Source: Polyangiaceae bacterium
GTDB lineage: Bacteria > Myxococcota > Polyangia > Polyangiales > Polyangiaceae
Reading direction: 5' to 3'
Length of the DNA stretch: 10,878 nucleotides
NCBI GenBank assembly: GCA_025936205.1
Contig: JAICTU010000316.1
Coordinates: 1-10,878, forward strand
In this document: positions 6,617-10,878 of the stretch, in pieces
Position numbering within the stretch: position 1 is the stretch's first letter
Layout: every line of letters starts with the position of its first letter
Notes under the pieces: model-generated
Told to the model about the DNA's origin: nothing
Seen by the model: only the letters and a program-made list of their open reading frames with translations
The model's database searches: none
Position numbers and translations under genes: made by a program

Positions 6617-7059
6617 CGACCCTCGAGCTCGCCAGGAGTGCCCACCGGAACGCGGGGCGTCGCCGCCGCAGCCGAGCTGTCGCTGGCCGGCTCGATCTCG
6701 TCGAGCAAGCGAGCGATCGCCTCCACGATCGGCGTGCCGGGACCGAAGATGTCCTTCACGCCAGCTGCAATCAGCGCCGCGTGGTCCACGTCCGGGATCA
6801 CTCCGCCGCAGACCGTCACGATGTCTTCGGCCCCGAGCTGCTGGAGCCGCGCCACCAGCGCCGGAACCAGCGTCAGGTGGGCGCCTGCCTGGGTCGAGAC
6901 TCCGACGGCATGCACGTCGTTGTCGACCGCTTGCTGCGCGACCTCGTCGGGCGTCTGGAACAGCGGGCCCACGTCCACGTCGAAGCCGGCGTCGGCAAAG
7001 GCAGACGCGATCAGCCGTGCGCCCCGGTCGTGCCCGTCTTGCCCCAGCTTGGCCACCAA
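6613..7059 (-). CDS. mcm: Methylmalonyl-CoA mutase, cobalamin-binding domain/subunit
   Basis: A B12-binding Rossmann-like domain of 148 residues, equivalent to the C-terminal domain of single-chain methylmalonyl-CoA mutase. DGHDRG (8-13) carries the lower axial His10 that replaces dimethylbenzimidazole (DxHxxG motif). [14 protein letters not shown] (53-66) stands where most family members have S-x-L, here with Gln in place of Leu. CGGVIP (84-89) and FGPGTPI (105-111) complete the site. The last 25 residues are a low-complexity tail. The only start codons available after the preceding in-frame stop (7119-7117) are TTG 7059 and GTG 7056, with no clear Shine-Dalgarno. Both would remove the first residues of beta-strand 1. 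In-frame codons upstream (SQRLL before VAKLGQDGH) continue the usual family sequence, so the true product may be a frameshifted continuation of the upstream mutase gene. Coordinates are those of the TTG start. Confidence 0.9.
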   Translation of the reverse strand: MVAKLGQDGHDRGARLIASAFADAGFDVDVGPLFQTPDEVAQQAVDNDVHAVGVSTQAGAHLTLVPALVARLQQLGAEDIVTVCGGVIPDVDHAALIAAGVKDIFGPGTPIVEAIARLLDEIEPASDSSAAAATPRVPVGTPGELEGR

Positions 7060-7069
7060 GAGCCGCTGG

Positions 7070-8836
7070 CTAGCGGCCCACCCGGCTCTCGAACTCCTGG
7101 ATCCTGCGCTGCAACGCTAGCCAGCGCGGTTCCTCGGCGTAGTACTGGCCGTAGCTGCCCGACAGCTGGCTCGCCGCGTCGCTGTAGCGACCCCAGGCTC
7201 GCTCCAGCGCGCCCGAGATCTCCCCGAGCGTGGCGCGCGCGCGGGCCGCGTGCACCGCCAGCTCGACCAGGTTCGAGCGCGGCTCGAGCGCCGCGTTGGA
7301 GAGCTCGTCCAGGCGCCGCCGCACCTCCGCCGCATCGCGCTTGGCCTTGACGCGCGCCAGCCGCTCGATCTGTTCGCTGCGTACCTGCTGATTGTCGATG
7401 CTGCGCAGCTCGACTGGGGGCTCCGCGTGGGCGTCAGTCGTGTAGCGATTCACGCCCACGATCACGTCGAGACCGCGTTCGATCCGGGCCTGACGGCGCG
7501 TGGCGGCAGAAAGAATGCGCAGCTTGGGCCAGCCTTCCGCCACCGCTCGTGTCATGCCGCCGGTGGCCTCCACTTCACGGATGATCTCCAGCGCCTGCTG
7601 GGCGAGCTGCGTGGTCAGCGTCTCCACGTAATAGGAGCCACCCAGGGGATCGACCACCTGATCGAGCCCGGTCTCGTGTTGCAGGATCAGCTGGGTGTTG
7701 CGGGCCAGCGCCGCCGCGAAGTCGCTCGGCAAGGCCAGCGCCTCGTCGAAGGCGTTCGTGTGCAGGCTCTGCGTGCCGCCGAGCACTGCGGCCAGCGCCT
7801 GCAGCGTCGTGCGCACGATGTTGTTGTGGGGCTGCTGCGCCGTCAGGCTGATGCCGGAGGTCTGGCAGTGCATGCGCAACTTGCAGGAGGCAGGATCGCC
7901 CGGCTGGAAATGCTCCTGCATCAACCGAGCCCACAGCCAGCGCGCGGCGCGCAGCTTGGCCACCTCCGTGAAGAAATCGGAGCCGACCGCGAAGAAGAAC
8001 GATAGCCGCGGCGCGAACTCGTCCACCCCGAGGCCGTGAGCGAGAGCCGCGCGCACGTACTCGAGCCCGTCCGCGAGCGTGAACGCCAGCTCTAGGTGCG
8101 CTGGCGCACCCGCCTCGTGCATGTGATAGCCGGAGATCGAGACTGGATTGAAGCGCGGCAGGTGGCGGCTCGCGTACTCGATCACATCGCCCACGATGCG
8201 CATCGAGGGTTCCGGCGGATAGATGTACGTGTTGCGCACCATGAACTCTTTGAGAATGTCGTTCTGGATGGTGCCGGAGAGGCGCGCGGGCTTCACGCCC
8301 TGCTCCTCGCCCGCGACGATGAACATCGCGAACACTGGCAGTACCGCGCCGTTCATCGTCATGGAGACGCTGGTGCGATCGAGCGGGATGCCGTCGAACA
8401 AGAGCGCCATATCTTCGACGCTGTCGATCGCCACGCCGGCTTTGCCCACGTCCCCCACGACCCTCGGATGATCGCTGTCGAAGCCCCGGTGGGTCGCCAG
8501 ATCGAAAGCGACCGAGAGCCCCGTCTGTCCTGCCGCCAGGCAGCGGCGGTAGAAGGCGTTGGATTCGCGCGCCGTGGAAAAGCCCGCGTACTGGCGCACG
8601 GTCCAGGCCCGGCCCGTGTACATGCTGGCGCGCACACCGCGCACGAAAGGCGCAGCACCGGGAATGCTGTCGGCGGCGAAGCCCGCAGCGATCGCAGCAT
8701 CCAGGTCCGCTCGAGTGTAGAGCGGCTTGCGTCGCAGGCCCTCGGGCGTCTCTGCGCCCGCCAACTGCTCCGCGCCCGCGCCGAGCTCAGCCTCGGCCAG
8801 GCGCCGCCATTCTTCCAGATCCGCCTGCTTCGACAT
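7070..8836 (-). CDS. mcm: Methylmalonyl-CoA mutase, catalytic TIM-barrel part (large subunit)
   Basis: The catalytic, CoA-binding part of the adenosylcobalamin-dependent mutase interconverting (R)-methylmalonyl-CoA and succinyl-CoA (propionate and odd-chain catabolism). It has 588 residues. Compared from memory with the Propionibacterium enzyme, key residues keep a constant offset of six: Tyr83 in RQYAGFSTA (Y89), Gln191 in TIQNDILKE (Q197), Arg201 in VRNTYIYPP (R207), and His238 in [10 protein letters not shown] (H244). Tyr plus Arg at the substrate carboxylate site argues for methylmalonyl-CoA rather than isobutyryl-CoA. His240 stands where Gln is common. The C-terminus ([14 protein letters not shown]...[10 protein letters not shown]) is the normal linker that leads to the B12 domain in single-chain mutases, but a TAG at 7072-7070 interrupts it. 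The two parts together (about 740 residues) equal a normal single-chain enzyme. ATG 8836 lies 39 bp after ftsB, preceded by only a weak purine tract (AGCGAG), and the two genes are probably cotranscribed. Confidence 0.96.
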   Translation of the reverse strand: MSKQADLEEWRRLAEAELGAGAEQLAGAETPEGLRRKPLYTRADLDAAIAAGFAADSIPGAAPFVRGVRASMYTGRAWTVRQYAGFSTARESNAFYRRCLAAGQTGLSVAFDLATHRGFDSDHPRVVGDVGKAGVAIDSVEDMALLFDGIPLDRTSVSMTMNGAVLPVFAMFIVAGEEQGVKPARLSGTIQNDILKEFMVRNTYIYPPEPSMRIVGDVIEYASRHLPRFNPVSISGYHMHEAGAPAHLELAFTLADGLEYVRAALAHGLGVDEFAPRLSFFFAVGSDFFTEVAKLRAARWLWARLMQEHFQPGDPASCKLRMHCQTSGISLTAQQPHNNIVRTTLQALAAVLGGTQSLHTNAFDEALALPSDFAAALARNTQLILQHETGLDQVVDPLGGSYYVETLTTQLAQQALEIIREVEATGGMTRAVAEGWPKLRILSAATRRQARIERGLDVIVGVNRYTTDAHAEPPVELRSIDNQQVRSEQIERLARVKAKRDAAEVRRRLDELSNAALEPRSNLVELAVHAARARATLGEISGALERAWGRYSDAASQLSGSYGQYYAEEPRWLALQRRIQEFESRVGR

Positions 8837-8875
8837 CTCGCTGATCTGTAGCCGGCGCCGAGCCCCCGTGCGGCT

Positions 8876-9163
8876 TCAATCCTTCTTGAACTGCATGACC
8901 AGCTCGGTCTGTCGTACCAGGCCGAGCTCATCACGGGCGACGCGTTCGATGCTGGCCGGGGAGGTCTTCACGCTCTCCGCCTGAATGCGCAAGCGATCGA
9001 TCTCGCGCTCCAGGCGCTGCACCTCGAGCTGCAGGCCCTTGCGCTGCTGCTCCAGGGCCTCGAGCCGGGCCAGGCCTGTTGGGGACCAGATCAGCAGGGG
9101 CACCGAAGTGGCCGAAAGGAGCAGCAGGCTCGCGGGCAAGAACTGCCGGAAGCGCGGATTCAC
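8876..9163 (-). CDS. FtsB/DivIC-like septum formation initiator protein
   Basis: A small bitopic membrane protein of 95 residues, close to the 100 or so of FtsB. It has a short N-terminus (NPRFRQ), one transmembrane segment (about 8-26, LPASLLLLSATSVPLLIW), a periplasmic coiled coil (about 29-66, heptads in LEALEQQRKGLQLEVQRL), and the family end motif IERVARDELGLVRQTELVMQF (72-92). In the divisome such proteins form a complex with FtsL and FtsQ. The start is inferred as GTG 9163. The frame runs on upstream to 9565, but that part crosses a promoter-like region and has no domain. There is no good Shine-Dalgarno before the GTG. ATG 9334 would add 57 residues, and this remains possible. It is followed by the mutase genes after 39 bp. 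Confidence 0.85.
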   Translation of the reverse strand: MNPRFRQFLPASLLLLSATSVPLLIWSPTGLARLEALEQQRKGLQLEVQRLEREIDRLRIQAESVKTSPASIERVARDELGLVRQTELVMQFKKD

Positions 9164-9226
9164 GGGTACAGGATGCAGCAGCGGGGGCTCCGGCGGCCAG
9201 AAATCGGCGGCACTGATTCCTGCCGT

Positions 9227-9240
9227 TTTCAGCGCTGAAA
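9227..9240. promoter_or_regulatory. 14-bp perfect palindrome, possible operator at the ftsB-like promoter
   Basis: TTTCAGCGCTGAAA is a perfect palindrome lying four bases downstream of the promoter-like -10 at 9250-9245, so it would cover the expected transcription start. A dimeric repressor site there would control the ftsB-mutase-meaB run. If the longer ATG 9334 start of the ftsB-like gene were real, this would be coding sequence instead. Confidence 0.45.
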
Positions 9241-9244
9241 CCGC

Positions 9245-9273
9245 GATATATAAACCACCTGTTGCACTGTCAG
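9245..9273 (-). promoter_or_regulatory. Sigma70-like promoter candidate for the ftsB-mutase-meaB cluster
   Basis: Read on the minus strand, CTGACA (9273-9268, five of six to TTGACA) is followed after exactly 17 bp by TATATC (9250-9245). The AT-rich stretch TATATATAAA is conspicuous in this GC-rich window. The predicted start near 9238 gives a leader of about 75 nt to GTG 9163. Confidence 0.5.
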
Positions 9274-9353
9274 GCGCTTTCGCGGCCAAAGGCGTAGCCT
9301 TCCGGTCCGTAAGCCGGTAGATCGTTTGGCGCATTCCGGAGTTCGCAGGGCTC

Positions 9354-9370
9354 TCCACACAGTTTGTGGA
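9354..9370. promoter_or_regulatory. Inverted repeat upstream of the kinase-like gene
   Basis: TCCACA (9354-9359) and TGTGGA (9365-9370) form a 6-bp dyad with a 5-bp spacer, 33 bp before the kinase-like start. It could be an operator or a leader hairpin. No recognisable -35/-10 pair for the + strand was found nearby. Confidence 0.35.
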
Positions 9371-9388
9371 CCCTGAGTGGGCGGGTGT

Positions 9389-9394
9389 AGGAAG
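9389..9394 (+). promoter_or_regulatory. Ribosome binding site of the kinase-like gene
   Basis: AGGAAG ends nine bases before ATG 9404, and a second AGGA (9396-9399) lies between. This supports 9404 as the start over the in-frame ATG at 9410. Confidence 0.55.
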
Positions 9395-9403
9395 TAGGAC
9401 TGC

Positions 9404-10878
9404 ATGGAGATGGATAGCCTCCGCGGCGAGCTCGAGCGTTTGTTCGAGTTGGACGAGCTCATGAGACTGAGCTCGAAGCTCCTGGGGTTCGACCCCGGGA
9501 CGATCGGAGGTACTACGGGCAAGGCGTCCTTCGTGCGGGCGCTCACGAGCTACTGCGACGCACACGGCGCGGTGGAGGCCTTGTGCGACGCGGTCGTGGC
9601 CACCAAGCCCGACGCGGACGCGCGCCTTCAGGCCTGCCGCAGCGCGGGCCTCTCGGAGCCGCGCGAGCTGGAGCTGGGCGAGAGCTTTGAAGAGTTCCAG
9701 ATCGAGCGCCGCCTGGGCTCGGGACCGCAGGGCACGTGCTACCGCGCGACGCGCGACGGGGCCTCATTCCGGGTCAAGGTATTGCATCCTGAAACCGCAC
9801 GCGACCCGCGCGGGCTGCAGCGCTTCTTGACCTTCACGCGCATCCTCGCGAGCCAGCAGGAGGCAGCGTTCCCTGCGCTGCTCGAGGCCGTGGTCACCCC
9901 CGAGCGCACCTACGTCGCGCAGAGCTGGTTCGAGGGAGAGTCGCTCGCCGAGCGGCTCGGACGCGCGGGGCCACTGCCGGCGAGCGATGTGCAAAACGTG
10001 CTGCTGCTGGTCGCCCGCGGCCTGTGTGGGCTGCACGAGCGCGGCGCCTGTCACGGCAATCTGAAGCTGCAAAACATCCTGATCCAGACCGACACCGAAG
10101 GCGTTCGCGCCGTCCAACTGCTCGACGCTGGCTGCGACCTACTGGGTGCGCGGCGCGCGTCGAATGGGCTGATCGAAGTCCTGTCGCTCCCCTCGCCTTC
10201 CACGGTCGCGCCCGAGCGTCTGCGTGGGCACCAGCGCGCTCCGAGCGAAGACGTCTACGCGCTGGGTGCCGTGGGTTACGAACTCGTGACCGGTAAGCCG
10301 GCGTTCACGGGCCGTACGGCGCTGGACGCGGCGTTCGGCCACCTGAAGGCTGCCCCCGAGGCACCCAGCAAGGTTGCGACCCCCGGCTGGGTGAGCTCGA
10401 CCTTCGACGCGTTCCTGTTGCGGCTGCTCGACAAGGACCCTGAGGCCCGCCCCGCCGACGCGCTGGGGCTCGTGGCCGAGCTCGAGCAGCTGATGCGGGC
10501 TTCGGGCGAGGGCCTGTCCGAAGCCAAGGTGCAGGAACGCATCGATGCCCTGCTGGAGCAACCGGAGAGCGAAGAGCTCGCCAGTGCGCTCGATGCCGCG
10601 GCGGGCGCGTATCGGGCCCGGGTCCACGAGGCATTTCTGGCGGCCGCGGACAAGCTCAGCGATCGTCCGGAGCACGTCACGGCCCGCGCTGCCTTGCTGC
10701 GAAGGGCCGCCAGCGGCCTGGCCAGTGCGCATCGCTTTCCTGAAGCAGAAGCGGCCTATACGAAGCTGGTGGCCTTGGGCCAGGCCACCAGCCACGACCG
10801 CAATGCGCTCGACGACGTGAAGCGCTCGCTGGGCAAGCACGAGGAAATCGTCGAGAGCCTGCTGGGGCGCATCGAGGA
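9404..10878 (+). CDS. Hanks-type kinase-like protein with N-terminal adaptor-like domain; probable pseudokinase (3' end outside window)
   Basis: The frame is open from ATG 9404 to the right edge (491 complete codons). Residues 3-72 form a compact helical domain (LERLFELDELMRLSSKLLGF ... KASFVRALTSYCDAHG ... VEALCDAVVATKP) whose pattern resembles the death-like or effector-associated adaptor domains of bacterial conflict and signalling proteins. The kinase domain is about 97-365: glycine loop GSGPQG (105-110), ATP-anchoring Lys125 in RVKVL, HGNLKLQNIL (217-226), DAG (241-243) for DFG, APE (269-271), the Asp of DVYALG (283), and RP (349-350). The catalytic HRD Asp is Asn219, while Lys125, Asn224 and Asp241 are kept. 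Nucleotide binding is thus likely and phosphotransfer doubtful. Residues 366-491 are helical, and ASAHRFPEAEAAYTKLVALG looks TPR-like. No transmembrane segment is seen in this part. The gene is divergent from ftsB. The kinase fold is clear; the adaptor call is by pattern only. Confidence 0.88.
   Translation, partial: MEMDSLRGELERLFELDELMRLSSKLLGFDPGTIGGTTGKASFVRALTSYCDAHGAVEALCDAVVATKPDADARLQACRSAGLSEPRELELGESFEEFQIERRLGSGPQGTCYRATRDGASFRVKVLHPETARDPRGLQRFLTFTRILASQQEAAFPALLEAVVTPERTYVAQSWFEGESLAERLGRAGPLPASDVQNVLLLVARGLCGLHERGACHGNLKLQNILIQTDTEGVRAVQLLDAGCDLLGARRASNGLIEVLSLPSPSTVAPERLRGHQRAPSEDVYALGAVGYELVTGKPAFTGRTALDAAFGHLKAAPEAPSKVATPGWVSSTFDAFLLRLLDKDPEARPADALGLVAELEQLMRASGEGLSEAKVQERIDALLEQPESEELASALDAAAGAYRARVHEAFLAAADKLSDRPEHVTARAALLRRAASGLASAHRFPEAEAAYTKLVALGQATSHDRNALDDVKRSLGKHEEIVESLLGRIE

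Noticed and set aside
8096..8851. A 251-codon open frame on the plus strand
   Set aside because: It is antisense to the well-supported mutase catalytic gene and its product has no recognisable pattern.
9351..9373. DnaA-box-like TCCACA/TGTGGA near the kinase-like gene
   Set aside because: Neither half extends to the nine-base DnaA consensus, there is no cluster of boxes and no AT-rich unwinding region, so an origin is not supported.
9164..9565. N-terminal extension of the FtsB-like frame up to GTG 9565
   Set aside because: It overlaps the kinase-like gene start and the promoter-like region, and adds 134 residues with no domain ahead of a protein that already has normal FtsB length. An intermediate start at ATG 9334 cannot be fully excluded.
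10139..10840. A 233-codon minus-strand open frame within the kinase-like region
   Set aside because: The plus strand carries ordered kinase motifs across the same bases, and the minus frame shows only Arg/Gly/Gln-rich composition.

Overview
The window is gene-dense, high-GC DNA. It reads as the chromosome of a Gram-negative bacterium, most likely from the Myxococcota (Polyangium/Sorangium-like delta-proteobacterial lineage). The reasons are the very GC-rich third codon positions, a stand-alone Roadblock/LC7 protein, a large multidomain Hanks-type kinase-like gene, and the particular forms of GyrA, MeaB and methylmalonyl-CoA mutase. The taxonomic call is inference from gene style. There is no rRNA, tRNA, CRISPR array, insertion sequence or phage gene.

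Layout, left to right. (1) The 3' two-thirds of gyrA enters from the left edge on the + strand. It has two GyrA-box motifs and a long acidic tail. (2) A minus-strand cluster follows, in transcription order: Roadblock/LC7 protein (3546-3187), aroQ (3187-2729) and a first MeaB/ArgK-type GTPase (2707-1679). Its end overlaps the end of gyrA by 18 bp. (3) A roughly 290-bp divergent intergenic region carries a small tandem heptamer repeat. (4) A + strand gene (3836-5629) encodes an aconitase-family protein in which every iron-sulfur ligand cysteine and the main active-site motifs are replaced. It is a strong pseudoenzyme candidate. (5) A bulged hairpin covers both stop codons at its convergent junction with the next cluster. 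(6) A second minus-strand cluster, in transcription order, holds an FtsB/DivIC-like division protein (9163-8876), the catalytic part of methylmalonyl-CoA mutase (8836-7070), its B12-binding part in a different frame (7059-6613) and a second meaB (6616-5636). (7) Divergent from ftsB, a + strand gene (9404 to the right edge) encodes a protein with a small helical N-terminal domain resembling death-like/effector-associated adaptor domains. A kinase domain with the catalytic Asp replaced by Asn and a helical C-terminal region follow. It is cut by the window end.

How the genes work together. The mutase parts and the second MeaB form a metabolic unit: the mutase interconverts methylmalonyl-CoA and succinyl-CoA using adenosylcobalamin, and MeaB gates cofactor loading and protects the enzyme. 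The Roadblock-aroQ-meaB cluster mixes a small-GTPase-regulator fold, a shikimate-pathway enzyme and another cobalamin-mutase chaperone, so its common purpose is not evident. The observations most worth checking are the ligand-less aconitase, the mutase whose two halves are separated by a one-base frame change exactly at the domain linker, the adaptor-domain/pseudokinase fusion, and the presence of two different MeaB types within about 5 kb.
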